From assembly GCA_013298625.1 (NCBI GenBank), contig JAAFIF010000014.1, forward strand, positions 62,001 through 126,000: DNA of 64,000 nucleotides, read 5' to 3'. Origin of the DNA: Myxococcales bacterium (GTDB lineage: Bacteria; Myxococcota_A; Polyangia; Polyangiales; Ga0077539). The notes below the pieces were generated by a model that was not told where the DNA came from, made no database searches, and was given only the letters and a program-made list of their open reading frames with translations. Both the position numbers and the translations under genes were made by a program. Below are positions 33,641 to 42,762 of this stretch, in pieces (positions within the stretch are counted from its first letter, which is position 1; the number at the start of each line of letters is the position of its first letter).

Positions 33641-36600
33641 ATGAGAACAAGAGCGCTGACCCTTTGCTGCACAATCGCAGCACTCGCCGCCTGCGGCGAT
33701 CCATCGAATCCGGGACGCGACGCGGGCGACGCCTCCTCGAGGACCGACGCGTCGATGGACGTCGTCCGGCCGGACGTCGTGATTCCGCCGGCCGAAGGCG
33801 GAATGGAAGGCGGGACCGATCCCTGCTCCGCCCTCGCCGACTGTGGATCGTGCACCGCGATGGCGGGCTGTGGCTTCTGTGCCGGCACTGGCCGTTGCCT
33901 CTCGGGCGCCGCCGCCGGCTCCACCGACGGAACGTGTACGGGCGCGGGCTGGGGCTTCGGCGCAGGCGCGTGCATGATGCCTCCTGCGGACGCGGGCGCC
34001 GAGGCGGGCCCGACAGACGCGAGCACGATGTGCCCCGCGGGCCTCTTGAACTGCGCCGGCACCTGCGTCGACACGCAGGCAGACACGGCCAACTGCGGCG
34101 CGTGCGGACGCGTCTGCGCGGCCGGCGAGACCTGTAGCGCGGGCGCCTGTAGCGTCCCCTGCGCCGCAGGCCAGATGCGCTGCGGCGGAGCGTGCGTCGA
34201 CACGACGTCGAGCGCGACCAACTGCGGCGCCTGCGGACGTACCTGCGCCGCGCGCGAGCGGTGCTCGATGAGCACGTGTGTTCCGGACTGCCCTGTGGGG
34301 CAGACGGCCTGTGGTGGCGTTTGCATCGACACGCTCACCGACACGAACAACTGCGGTCTCTGCGGCAACGTGTGCGGCGCGACCGAGACGTGCGCCGGCG
34401 GCATGTGCCGCCCGCGCTGCCCTGCGGGACAGACCTCTTGCGGCGCCGCCTGCGTCGACACGCAGACGGACCGCACGAACTGCGGGATGTGCGGCCGCGC
34501 CTGCGCCGCGGGTGAGAACTGCTCGATGGGCGTCTGCGCCGCCGCCTGCGCCGCGCCGACGATGCTCTGCGGCGCGACCTGCATCGACACCACGACGAGC
34601 GCTGCGAACTGCGGCGCGTGCGGACGCGCCTGCGCTCCGGCTGCGAACTCGACGCCCACCTGCGCGATGTCCACCTGCGGGCTCACCTGCAACGCGGGCT
34701 TCGGCAACTGCGACATGAACGCGGCCAACGGCTGCGAGACCAACACCAACACCAGCGTGACCAACTGCGGCGCGTGCGGACGCGCGTGCACGGCCGGCCC
34801 GAACCAGACCGCGGCGTGCACGACGGGCGCGTGCCGTCTGACCTGCAACACGGGCTTCGGTGACTGCGACGGCAACGCGGCCAACGGCTGCGAGACCAAC
34901 CTCAACACCACGGCGAACAACTGCGGTCGCTGCGGCACGACGTGCCCCGCCCCCGTCGGCGGGACCGCCACCTGCGCCGCCGCGGTGTGCGGCGGAACGT
35001 GCGCGGCTGGCGCGACCATCTGCGGCGCGGCTCCCGGCAACCCCGGCCGCTGCGTGGACCTCCAGAGCGACGCGACCAACTGCGGGATGTGCGGTCAGGC
35101 CTGCCCCGGCGGCCAGAGCTGCGTGATGGGCACGTGCCGCATGTTGTGCCCCGCGGGCCAGACCGCGTGCGGCGCCACGATGACCTGCGTGAACCTCAAC
35201 ACCAGCACGCTCAACTGCGGCGCCTGCGGACGCACTTGCGCCGCGGGGCAGGGTTGCGTGAACGGGACGTGCCTCCAGCCGTTCCGCATTACGTCGATGG
35301 GCGCCGCGGCGTGCACCGTCGTCAACAACGACCCGGTGAACGGTGACCAGCGCGGCAACCTCGCCGTCGGCGCCAGCCGCCTGCTCGTCGGCGCGGACAA
35401 CGGCACGGGCGGCTTCGACCCGGCCAATGTCGCGAGCGCGCCCTCCATGGTCCCGACGGTGCTCGACGGCGTCGTGTACGACGCGTTCTCGGGCGCGATG
35501 TTCCTCCTCGGCGACGCGACGGGCCCCATCCGCGCGTTCACCGGCGCGCGCACGATCGACCGCCTCTGGCGCACGCAGAACGGCTCGTGGGTCGTCACGG
35601 CGCCCGTCATGCTGAGCCGCACGATCCCGCTCGACACGAGCAGCGCGTCGACCTCGACGGGCATCTACTCGGGCGGTGGTCGCGCGATCATCCACACGAC
35701 GAACGTGTTCGACATCAACCTCACGAACGGCGTCGTGACGGACCGCGGCGCGATGCCGCAGCCGCCGCGCGCGGGCGCTGAGACGTTCCACACGTCGGGC
35801 ATCGTCGAGTCGACGGGCGCCGCGGTGTTTCTCACCTACGTCCAGAGCTCGACGACCATCGCGCGCGTGAGCGTGCCGGGCGGCGTCGTCTCGACGGTGG
35901 GCTCGTTCGCCAACCTCGGCGACGCGGGTCACCTCGCGGTGTACTCCAACGGCCCCAACAGCCGTTGGCTCACCCGCGTCGAAGGCACGAGCCAGTTCGG
36001 CGCCATCGCCGAAGCGCTCGTGAGCTGCCCGGTGACCGTGACGCAGAACACCACCACGGGACAGTTCATCGTCAGCGGCTACTCCGTCGCGGGCTGCGCC
36101 GCGATCGACACCAACGGAACCGCCGGTGACGACCGCGGCCCCATCGCGATCAGCTCCGGCCAGGCCTACGTCGTCGGCGACGCGGGCACCATCCGAGTCT
36201 TCAGCGCGCAGACGCCGGTGCTCGCGAACTCCGCGGCCGTCGGCACGCTCGGCGATCACCTCGTCTACAACCTCCGCAACGGAACGGTCTTCGGCCTCTT
36301 CGCCGGCAACCTCCCGCTGCAGGGCAACATGGGCAACGTGGTCGTCAACCGCATCGTCCCGCTCAACGAGTTCAACCTCCAGCCCTCGGGCGCGGCGATC
36401 ACGCTGAGCCAGACCATCACCGTCAACACCAGCGCCGGAGCGTCGGCGAACATGATGTTCCACGGCTGGGACCGCACCGTCATCGTCACCGGTGGCCGCG
36501 CGTGGAACATCAACCTCACCAACGGCGACGTCGGTGACTTCGGCGCCCTCATCGTCCCCGGTCACCAGAACGGCGAGGCGTGGGCTGCCATCGGCGTGGC

Positions 36601-36844
36601 CGAGACCGCAGGCACCTCGACGGATCTCGTGTTCGTCGAGAGCACGACCCGCGTGGCGCGCCTCCGCCTCGGCGCCGCAACGCTCGGCACCGTCGGAATG
36701 TTCACGAACCTCGGTGACATGGGCACCATCGGCTTCTCGCCCGCGCGCATGCGCTGGTACTGGCAAGCCGAAGGCACCAATCAGTTCACGCCTGCGACCT
36801 TCGCGGAGTACGTCGGGTCCTGCCCGGCGACCTTCGTGAACTGA
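33641..36844 (+). CDS. Giant lipoprotein: PSI-like, nine Cys modules, duplicated beta domain
   Basis: The protein has 1067 residues. Lipobox AALAAC then an Asp-rich linker. CSALADCGSCTAMAGCGFC near 65-85 is PSI-like. Nine modules of the N-C-G-x-C-G-x-x-C type occupy ~130-545, each preceded by C-x-D/N-T/L-spaced cysteines. The C-terminal ~500 residues contain two homologous ~260-residue units that begin CTVVNNDPVNGDQRGNLAVG and CAAIDTNGTAGDDRGPIAIS. They share GDATGPIRAF/GDAGTIRVF and FDINLTNGVVTDRGA/WNINLTNGDVGDFGA, suggesting tandem beta-propeller halves. It is surface-exposed by prediction. A strong hairpin follows 37 bases downstream of the stop. Confidence 0.8.
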   Translation: MRTRALTLCCTIAALAACGDPSNPGRDAGDASSRTDASMDVVRPDVVIPPAEGGMEGGTDPCSALADCGSCTAMAGCGFCAGTGRCLSGAAAGSTDGTCTGAGWGFGAGACMMPPADAGAEAGPTDASTMCPAGLLNCAGTCVDTQADTANCGACGRVCAAGETCSAGACSVPCAAGQMRCGGACVDTTSSATNCGACGRTCAARERCSMSTCVPDCPVGQTACGGVCIDTLTDTNNCGLCGNVCGATETCAGGMCRPRCPAGQTSCGAACVDTQTDRTNCGMCGRACAAGENCSMGVCAAACAAPTMLCGATCIDTTTSAANCGACGRACAPAANSTPTCAMSTCGLTCNAGFGNCDMNAANGCETNTNTSVTNCGACGRACTAGPNQTAACTTGACRLTCNTGFGDCDGNAANGCETNLNTTANNCGRCGTTCPAPVGGTATCAAAVCGGTCAAGATICGAAPGNPGRCVDLQSDATNCGMCGQACPGGQSCVMGTCRMLCPAGQTACGATMTCVNLNTSTLNCGACGRTCAAGQGCVNGTCLQPFRITSMGAAACTVVNNDPVNGDQRGNLAVGASRLLVGADNGTGGFDPANVASAPSMVPTVLDGVVYDAFSGAMFLLGDATGPIRAFTGARTIDRLWRTQNGSWVVTAPVMLSRTIPLDTSSASTSTGIYSGGGRAIIHTTNVFDINLTNGVVTDRGAMPQPPRAGAETFHTSGIVESTGAAVFLTYVQSSTTIARVSVPGGVVSTVGSFANLGDAGHLAVYSNGPNSRWLTRVEGTSQFGAIAEALVSCPVTVTQNTTTGQFIVSGYSVAGCAAIDTNGTAGDDRGPIAISSGQAYVVGDAGTIRVFSAQTPVLANSAAVGTLGDHLVYNLRNGTVFGLFAGNLPLQGNMGNVVVNRIVPLNEFNLQPSGAAITLSQTITVNTSAGASANMMFHGWDRTVIVTGGRAWNINLTNGDVGDFGALIVPGHQNGEAWAAIGVAETAGTSTDLVFVESTTRVARLRLGAATLGTVGMFTNLGDMGTIGFSPARMRWYWQAEGTNQFTPATFAEYVGSCPATFVN

Positions 36845-36880
36845 CGCACGCTGAACCCGCGCTCGAGAGCGCAGCCCCGG

Positions 36881-36916
36881 CGCCGACGCTGACCCTTCAC
36901 GGGGTCGCCGTCGGCG
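36881..36916 (+). terminator. Hairpin terminator candidate
   Basis: CGCCGACG pairs with CGTCGGCG, and inside it GACCC pairs with GGGTC around TTCAC. CGCTGCATTTCTCC follows with a short pyrimidine run. It lies 37 bases after the giant lipoprotein stop. Confidence 0.55.
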
Positions 36917-37064
36917 CGCTGCATTTCTCCCCGCGAAGCACCGATCGAAGCCGCCGCGCCTCCGTCCTCGTGCGCTGCCCTCACCGCACCGCCGCGAACC
37001 CGTGTAGCGTTGGGCCTCCGGCGCAGCATCGTTGGTGCGCAGGACATCCTCAAGGGGATCTCCA

Positions 37065-38183
37065 GTGACAAAGCCCAAGACCGCGTCCGCCGCCCAGCGC
37101 GCAAAGGACCTCCGCGCGCTCAGCGAGCGTGACCCGAGCGCCGCGATCACCCTCGCGGTCGCCGTGTTCGCCGAGCCGCGCGCGCGCTCGGCGGTCCTGC
37201 GCGCCGCCGCCGCAGGGGCGCTCGGCGCGATGCCGACCGACGCGGCGTTCGAAGCGCTGCGCAAGGCGCTGGACGACGAGGTCGAAGAGGTCCGCGACGC
37301 CGCGCTCGAGTCGCTCGGCCGCTCGACGCACCCAGAGTCAGCCTCGCTGCTCATCGCGATCTGCGAGGCCTCCGAGCGGGCGATCCGCGGGCAACAGCAC
37401 AGCCGCGCGTTCGGTGACTATCAGCGATTTCGCGCGTGGATGCACCGCCGTGACGCCGAGTCCGAGCGCTACCTCGTCGCGCGGGTCCTTCGCGACGAGC
37501 CCGACGCGAGCGCGATCCAGCCGCTCAACTGGTCGAGCGACCCGGCGCTGATCGACCGTCTGCGCGCGTTGGTGTCGCACCCTCGGGCAGGCGACGCCGC
37601 GCGCTCGGCGCTCGTGTGGCGCGGCGGAGCGGTGGCGTTCGACGCGCTCGCTTCGCTGCTCACGCCTGCGGCGCTCGCTGCGTCCGAGCGATCCGAAGAG
37701 ATCGCGTCGAGCGTCCTGCTCTCGCTCTGGTGCCACGACGACCGTCACACGACCGAGGGCGGCGAGCCTCGCAACGACGCGCGCTGGGCGGAGGTCGCGC
37801 TCGAGCTCGTGCACGACGAGCGCGACGAGGTCGCGCACGGCGCGGGAATCCTGGTGAAGCAGCTCCGGCACCCGCGGCTGGTCCCGTCGATCATCGCGCG
37901 GATCACCAGCGTTTTGCGTGGTGAAATGAAGAGCACTCGCGCGCTGGCAGAGCTCGCGTCGGCGTTGGGCGCGCTCGGTGATCGTCGCGCGGTCCCAACG
38001 CTGTGCGCGCTCGCGACGGCCGAGAACGTGAGCGAGAGCGCGCGGTGGTACGCGGCGCGCGCGCTGTGCGCCATCGGTGATCGCGCGGCGCTGCCGACGC
38101 TGCGGGCGGTGGACGCCGCCGGCAACGGCGCGGACAAAGCGCTGCGCAAGGCGATCGCCGAGATCGAGCAAACGAGCGAGTGA
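37065..38183 (+). CDS. HEAT-repeat protein
   Basis: The protein has 372 residues. GTG start at 37065 is chosen because AAGGGGA lies 7-8 bases upstream. Repeated helical pairs of HEAT/PBS-lyase type are visible: AVLRAAAAGALGAMPTDAAFEALRKAL, EVEEVRDAALESLGR, ALGALGDRRAVPTLCALA and ARALCAIGDRAALPTLRAVD. HEAT arrays bind proteins or act as scaffolds; phycobilin-type lyase activity is not implied. There is no signal peptide. It stands alone between the giant lipoprotein and a convergent small membrane protein. Confidence 0.85.
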   Translation: MTKPKTASAAQRAKDLRALSERDPSAAITLAVAVFAEPRARSAVLRAAAAGALGAMPTDAAFEALRKALDDEVEEVRDAALESLGRSTHPESASLLIAICEASERAIRGQQHSRAFGDYQRFRAWMHRRDAESERYLVARVLRDEPDASAIQPLNWSSDPALIDRLRALVSHPRAGDAARSALVWRGGAVAFDALASLLTPAALAASERSEEIASSVLLSLWCHDDRHTTEGGEPRNDARWAEVALELVHDERDEVAHGAGILVKQLRHPRLVPSIIARITSVLRGEMKSTRALAELASALGALGDRRAVPTLCALATAENVSESARWYAARALCAIGDRAALPTLRAVDAAGNGADKALRKAIAEIEQTSE

Positions 38184-38231
38184 GCTGAGCGCTCGAGGCC
38201 GCGATGGGCGACGACCACGACGGCGCATCAC

Positions 38232-38528
38232 TCACTGCGATGAGCGGCTCGTGCGCGCGCTGCTCTCGACCTCGCGGCCCAAGAACCGCTGCCACAGCGC
38301 GCTCGGAACCTTGCGCCACCCCTGCTCCTTCACCGCGCTCCACACGGGCTTTCCGAGCAGGGCGACGCCGATCCAGAAGAGCACCTCTGCGATGATCGCC
38401 GCGCCGCCCGACCACGCCGCCGCGCGCGCGGACGCTCCGAGCGCGATCGGAGCGCCGAGCACGACGAGCCACGGAAGCAGCGAGAGCGCGACGAGGACCA
38501 CTCCGAGCCGAGTCAACAAGAGTTCCAT
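38232..38528 (-). CDS. Small two-helix membrane protein (transporter-suffix type)
   Basis: The protein has 98 residues with two membrane segments (GVVLVALSLLPWLVVLGAPI and GGAAIIAEVLFWIGVALLG). A cytoplasmic basic tail containing GKPVWSAVKEQGWRKVP follows. The LxxLSxLPWxxxxxxP...AExLFWxGxxLLGK pattern matches short proteins and C-terminal extensions known as the transporter suffix domain. Function unknown. It converges with the HEAT gene and is divergent from the DUF2330 gene. Confidence 0.65.
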   Translation of the reverse strand: MELLLTRLGVVLVALSLLPWLVVLGAPIALGASARAAAWSGGAAIIAEVLFWIGVALLGKPVWSAVKEQGWRKVPSALWQRFLGREVESSARTSRSSQ

Positions 38529-38893
38529 CGATGAGTGCTGAGAGCGTAGGTCTCGAAGCAGGGGCGGCCCAGCGTCATGTCGACCGAGGGGGCCGTCGCC
38601 CCGACGAGCCGTCGTTGCGCGCGCACCAGCTGGGGCCGCGCTTCACGACGTCCGATGGTCTACGACGTACCGGGGTCACGTCGCCGCGGAGAGCGACGCA
38701 AAGCGCGCGACGATCGAGGCGACGAATCAGGGCATGTAACGGATCTCCTGGTCGCCGCAAGCCGGGGCCGATTCGCGTTGGCATCGGTGTTGCGATTCAT
38801 CGCTGCGAGCGCTCTGCAAGAGCCAGAGTGTGCCGAATCCTTTGGCGCTGTGATTGAAATGTCGCAGCGCTGGCGGCGGGTGAAGGAGAGACG
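38529..38893. other. 365-bp divergent promoter region
   Basis: No coding frame stands out. It contains a sigma-54-like element at 38780-38794 and the ribosome-binding site AAGGAGAG just before the ATG at 38894. Confidence 0.55.
38780..38794 (+). promoter_or_regulatory. Sigma-54-type promoter candidate TGGCA-N6-TTGC
   Basis: TGGCATCGGTGTTGC keeps GG and GC at the -24/-12 spacing of sigma-54 promoters. It would start transcription about 88 bases before the DUF2330 gene. Only the core is conserved, so this is tentative. Confidence 0.35.
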
Positions 38894-40312
38894 ATGAAAA
38901 AGGACAAGCAACAGGTGCTGCGAACGAGCATGGCCATCGCGCTCGCGTGCGTGGCGGAGATCACGCCATCCACGAGTGACGCGTTCGGAGGCGTGGTGCT
39001 TCATCGTGCGTCGCCGGCCGCTGTGGTGGTCGAGCATCGAACGGTGCTCTCTGCCGCGGTCACGCAGAGCACGGTGTGGGATCAGCTGATCTTCGACCAG
39101 ATGCCGGGCGAGTTCGCGTGGATATTTCCAGTGCCGCGAGGAACGTCCGCGCAGATTGGCGTCGGTCACGTCGCGCTGCTCGACGCCGTCGTTGGCATCG
39201 CTCAACCGACGCTCGTCGAGCCTCCCAACCCGCGGCCGTGCCTCACGTGCGAGCAGTGCAACACGCTTCCGGATGCTGGTCTCGATGAGGGGCTGCGGAT
39301 CGATGCTGGTCCAAACGCACATCCGCAGGACCAGCTCGGACCGTTTGCGACGAACACAGTGAGCACTGCGGACCTGCCCGCGACGCGACAGTGGTTCGCA
39401 GACCGCTCGTACCTGTTGACCGCAGCAGCGCAGGCGCTGATCGACGAGTACGCGGGCGCGGGCATGGACCTCATCGTGGCCCGATTTCGTCCCGCGCCTG
39501 GCGCGACGCGGGTCGCTCCCGTGCGCGTGACGTTGCCTGGCATGCCGAGAGCGCTTCCGCTTCGCATGCTGGCGATCGGCGCTGCGAGCTCGGTGCGCGT
39601 CCGCTTGCACACCGTTGGCGCCGAGCGTTGGGTCCCGTCGACCGCCCCGTTCGAAGCGCTCTCAGACGCGGATTTCGCCTTCGACTACAACACTCGATCA
39701 TGGCCGCCGGACACGCGAGCGGACCTCGAAGCTGCGCGACGCGCGCACTGGGCGAACAACGGTGGTCGCACGTGGCTCTCGGAGGGCGTGTCCGGGACCG
39801 ACGATGCGTCGATTCGCGGCATTTCCAGCTCGTTTGCTGCGCAGCCGCGCCCGCGCACGTGCGACGGCGATGGCGGCGGCGACGACGGCTCGCTCGGGTG
39901 CGTTGCGGCTGCTCCAACAGTCGACGCGGATCGGCTGCTCGACTCGGGATCGAGGACAATTGTGATCGAGCCGCTGTCGGCGCTGCTCGCGACGTCGTTG
40001 GTCTCGACCGATCTCGAGCTGGTGACCCGTCCGCGTCCAGCGATCTTCTCGAGCTTCTACCAATACGCAGTGAGCAACGCCCCGTCGCCGCCGATGTGCA
40101 CCATCTTGGTGTGCTCTCGGGACTGCCCGAGCAGCAGCAGTTCGGACGCAGGCTCCGCTGCGATGGACGCGAGCGCTGCGGACTCGGGCGCAGCGCCAGC
40201 TCGAAGCGGCGGCTGCGCCGTCCATCCTGCTTCGAGCAGCAACGGCATCGCGGCGCTCTCGATCGCGCTCTTGGTCGCGCGTGCTGCGAGAGGTCGTCGA
40301 CGGTCGCGCTGA
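38894..40312 (+). CDS. DUF2330-type MYXO-CTERM protein
   Basis: The protein has 472 residues; start is fixed by AAGGAGAG a few bases upstream. Signal peptide SMAIALACVAEITPSTSDAF. QMPGEFAWIFPVPRG near 75 is the signature (F-A-W-x-x-P-V-P) of DUF2330 proteins. TRTW/YNTRSWPP and Cys pairs follow. The C-terminus GGCAVHPASS, a hydrophobic segment GIAALSIALLVARAA and RGRRRSR form a MYXO-CTERM sorting tail, so the protein should reach the outer surface and be processed. An unusual N-terminal feature is that the usual ACGGFFC Cys motif of the family is not seen. Function unknown. Confidence 0.8.
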   Translation: MKKDKQQVLRTSMAIALACVAEITPSTSDAFGGVVLHRASPAAVVVEHRTVLSAAVTQSTVWDQLIFDQMPGEFAWIFPVPRGTSAQIGVGHVALLDAVVGIAQPTLVEPPNPRPCLTCEQCNTLPDAGLDEGLRIDAGPNAHPQDQLGPFATNTVSTADLPATRQWFADRSYLLTAAAQALIDEYAGAGMDLIVARFRPAPGATRVAPVRVTLPGMPRALPLRMLAIGAASSVRVRLHTVGAERWVPSTAPFEALSDADFAFDYNTRSWPPDTRADLEAARRAHWANNGGRTWLSEGVSGTDDASIRGISSSFAAQPRPRTCDGDGGGDDGSLGCVAAAPTVDADRLLDSGSRTIVIEPLSALLATSLVSTDLELVTRPRPAIFSSFYQYAVSNAPSPPMCTILVCSRDCPSSSSSDAGSAAMDASAADSGAAPARSGGCAVHPASSSNGIAALSIALLVARAARGRRRSR

Positions 40313-40508
40313 GCGGTCCGCACGCGACGCTTCTGGCCGTCCGCTCGCGCTCGAGAGCGCATCCGAGAGCGGTCGGTGCGAAATACGTATTTCAGTCGTG
40401 TCATGGGAAATTCGCTGACAAAATGAGACACGATCTCGAAAATTGACGCACTGCACAGCGGCTCGCAGCGATCGCGTGCGCGACGGCCGGCGGTGGGCTT
40501 GTCTCGCC

Positions 40509-41336
40509 CTACGACGTCTCGCGGTCGCGGCAGCACAGGACGCCTCCGTGCGTCGGTGACTCCTTTGTGATCGTGTACGCCTCGCAGAGGCCTTGGTCGT
40601 CTTCGGGGCCAGGCGCGTCGCAGCGCCACGGTGAGCCCGGGAGGCCTTCGCACAAGTTGGCCGTCGATCGATCGAGGGGACCGCACGAGGTCGGGACGCT
40701 CGCGCCGAAATTGCCGCAGCCGAAGAGGTCGTTCGCGATTCGCGCGGTGGGCATGCAGCGCGCGGTGCAGCGCGCCGAGTCGCAGTCGTCGTCCAATCGC
40801 TGGCCGAGCGCGCAGACGCCGCAGCCGTTGCTGCTCTGCCGCGTGAGAAAGAGCGCAGGGGGATCGTTGGACTCGAGCACGCCCGCGCAGCCCGAGGGCA
40901 GCAGCGCGGTGAGCTCGACGGCGCCTTCGCACACGTGCCATCCCTCGGCGCACAGGTCCGAGGCGGCGCAGCCTTGCCCAAACGGATCGCGCAGTGAATT
41001 TCCTGCGTTTCGTGCGCATCTGGGGCGGGTCGTGTCGTGCACGCGGACGCCCGGACAGGGCGTGGGTTGACCCTGCGGCGACCCGTGCAACCCCGGAACG
41101 CTCCACGCTCCCGCGCACCCCGCCACGGCCGCGAACTGCGCGACGTTGCGAAACCCCTCCCTCGTCCCATCGGCGCAGCCGCTCTCGTTGGCCCTTGGCG
41201 TCGCGCTCGGCGTCGTCGTTTGTGCAACGGTCGTGAGCACTTGGATCCGCGTCACGCTGGGCCCGCTGGCTGTGCAGTGCAGCGCGGTCAGCGCGACCAC
41301 CAGCGTGAGTACGGCACGACGAGTCATGTGGTGCAT
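40509..41336 (-). CDS. Cys-rich lipoprotein
   Basis: The protein has 275 residues. The signal peptide LTLVVALTALHC gives the lipidated Cys. About 20 further cysteines in the mature part (CADGTREGF, FAAVAGCAGAWSVPGL, CAASDLCAEGWHVCEG, CGVCALGQRLDDDCDS) indicate an extracellular disulfide-rich fold. The AxCxxGWHxC motif resembles C-type-lectin-like openings but I cannot assign a family. Two alternative ATGs exist at the start (MHHM). The gene is divergent from the lipoprotein at 41493 with 156 bases between. Confidence 0.7.
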   Translation of the reverse strand: MHHMTRRAVLTLVVALTALHCTASGPSVTRIQVLTTVAQTTTPSATPRANESGCADGTREGFRNVAQFAAVAGCAGAWSVPGLHGSPQGQPTPCPGVRVHDTTRPRCARNAGNSLRDPFGQGCAASDLCAEGWHVCEGAVELTALLPSGCAGVLESNDPPALFLTRQSSNGCGVCALGQRLDDDCDSARCTARCMPTARIANDLFGCGNFGASVPTSCGPLDRSTANLCEGLPGSPWRCDAPGPEDDQGLCEAYTITKESPTHGGVLCCRDRETS

Positions 41337-41492
41337 GATGCAACAACGTGCGTCGCGGCTGCTCCCTTACGAAGGCCGTGTTGCGCCGGCCTGCGTGCCC
41401 GAGGCGTGCCGAATCATCGTTCGATACGGCTCGGCCATCTGCTGACGTCCCACGACCTCGGCGCGCGACGCGCGTAGAATGCCAGCGAGCGC

Positions 41493-42281
41493 ATGAAGAC
41501 AAAGAAACCGAAGGGTGCTCGTACCAGTGTGCGCCACGTGCGCAACGCCAACGTCGCTCCGTCGCTCTGTCTCGCTCGCCGCTGGTGGGGATTGCTGGCG
41601 CTGGCCACGGTCGCGACAGCGTGCCAAAGCGCTGGAGAAACCGTCGACGTCGCAAGGTTGGACGCCACGCTGGACGCCACGCTGGACAGCGCCGTGAACG
41701 CAACGCCTGACAGCGCGCCGGACACAGCGTCGGAGCGCGTGGATCAACCGGACGCGCTGTTGGACAGGGATGTCTCGGACAGCGGCTCCGAGTGCGCGCC
41801 GCTCGCGCCGAACGGCTGTCCCCTCACCGTTCCTCCGGCCTCGCTCCCGGTGGCGTGCGACAACGGCTGCAACGCCGCGCACGCCGAGCAGTCGTGCGAG
41901 TACGAGCGCGCGCGGTGTCGCTGCGTGCCGGGCGCCGGTTATCGATGGATGTGCGAGCCCATCGAATGTCCAGCGAACAGTCCTATCGCGGGTGCGTCGT
42001 GCACCACCGCGGACTTGATGTGCGCGCGGAGATTCGAAGATCCGGGCTATCGCTGCGTCGCCAGCGAGGGCGTCTGGGTGCGATGCGAGTTCATTCGCAC
42101 GCCGCCTTCTTCGCCGCAGAGCCTTCACTGCCCGCCGCGACCGCCGACCGCAAACGCCCTCTGCTGCGTGCTGAGCGCGAGCGCCAGCCCGCCGCCGCGC
42201 GAGTGTCGCTATTCGAATGGCGACGGCGGCAGCGAGACGTGGGACTGCGTCAACTACCATTGGACCCGGATCGCTCCGTAG
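41493..42281 (+). CDS. Cys-rich lipoprotein with Asp-repeat linker
   Basis: The protein has 262 residues. The signal peptide WWGLLALATVATAC is preceded by a basic n-region of ~25 residues. The linker includes a 12-bp tandem repeat encoding LDAT. The mature part has many cysteines (CDNGCNAAHAEQSCEYERARC, CEPIECP, CCVLSA) and ends in WDCVNYHWTRIAP. TAGAAT lies 12 bases before the ATG, and there is no Shine-Dalgarno, so a very short leader is possible. It overlaps the convergent membrane-protein gene by 32 bases. Role unknown; the protein probably sits on the cell surface. Confidence 0.7.
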   Translation: MKTKKPKGARTSVRHVRNANVAPSLCLARRWWGLLALATVATACQSAGETVDVARLDATLDATLDSAVNATPDSAPDTASERVDQPDALLDRDVSDSGSECAPLAPNGCPLTVPPASLPVACDNGCNAAHAEQSCEYERARCRCVPGAGYRWMCEPIECPANSPIAGASCTTADLMCARRFEDPGYRCVASEGVWVRCEFIRTPPSSPQSLHCPPRPPTANALCCVLSASASPPPRECRYSNGDGGSETWDCVNYHWTRIAP

Positions 42282-42672
42282 GACGCGTGGCGCGCGACGA
42301 GACGCGCGAGGCGTAGAACAGAAACGCCCCCGCGAGCACCACGTGCAGCAGCGTGTTGGGCAGGATCCCCGGCAGGCTCGTGATGACCGCGCGCTGATAC
42401 GCGAGCGCTTCGATGGGCAGCAGCCCCAGCTGCACCACCGCGTTGCTGAGCAGCCACACGCGCAACGTGGGCGAGTCCGCGTGCGTTCGCATCGCGATCG
42501 AAGCGACCCCGGACGCGAAGATCAACACCCCGACCTCGCGCATCCACACTTCGGCCGCGGCGTTGCCGACGACGCCTTTGGACGCGAGAAACGCGGCGGG
42601 CGCCACGATCGCCGCCGCGCCCACGGCGAGCGCCGAGACCGCGGCCAACAAGAGAAACGTGCTTCGCTTCAT
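42250..42672 (-). CDS. Four-helix membrane protein, unknown
   Basis: The protein has 140 residues with four predicted membrane segments (FLLLAAVSALAVGAAAIVAP, GVLIFASGVASIAM, LLSNAVVQLGLLPIEAL, LLHVVLAGAFLFYASRV). It resembles small integral proteins of the DUF4345/DoxX-like size class, but no diagnostic motif is visible. It is divergent from the XRE regulator at 42763 with a 90-bp shared promoter region, so it is a likely target of that regulator. Confidence 0.7.
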   Translation of the reverse strand: MKRSTFLLLAAVSALAVGAAAIVAPAAFLASKGVVGNAAAEVWMREVGVLIFASGVASIAMRTHADSPTLRVWLLSNAVVQLGLLPIEALAYQRAVITSLPGILPNTLLHVVLAGAFLFYASRVSSRATRPTERSGSNGS

Positions 42673-42762
42673 GGGCCGTGACGATGTCCGCCGCGCAGAG
42701 CGCCAGCAATGACGTCGAGAGGTCGTTGTTTGTTGCCGCCGCGGCCGTCACGATCGCGAGCG

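Noticed and set aside
33443..37354. A 1303-codon open frame on the minus strand
   Set aside because: It is antisense to the Cys-module lipoprotein, is Arg/Ala/His-rich with no domain, and arises from the GC-rich codon pattern of the true gene.
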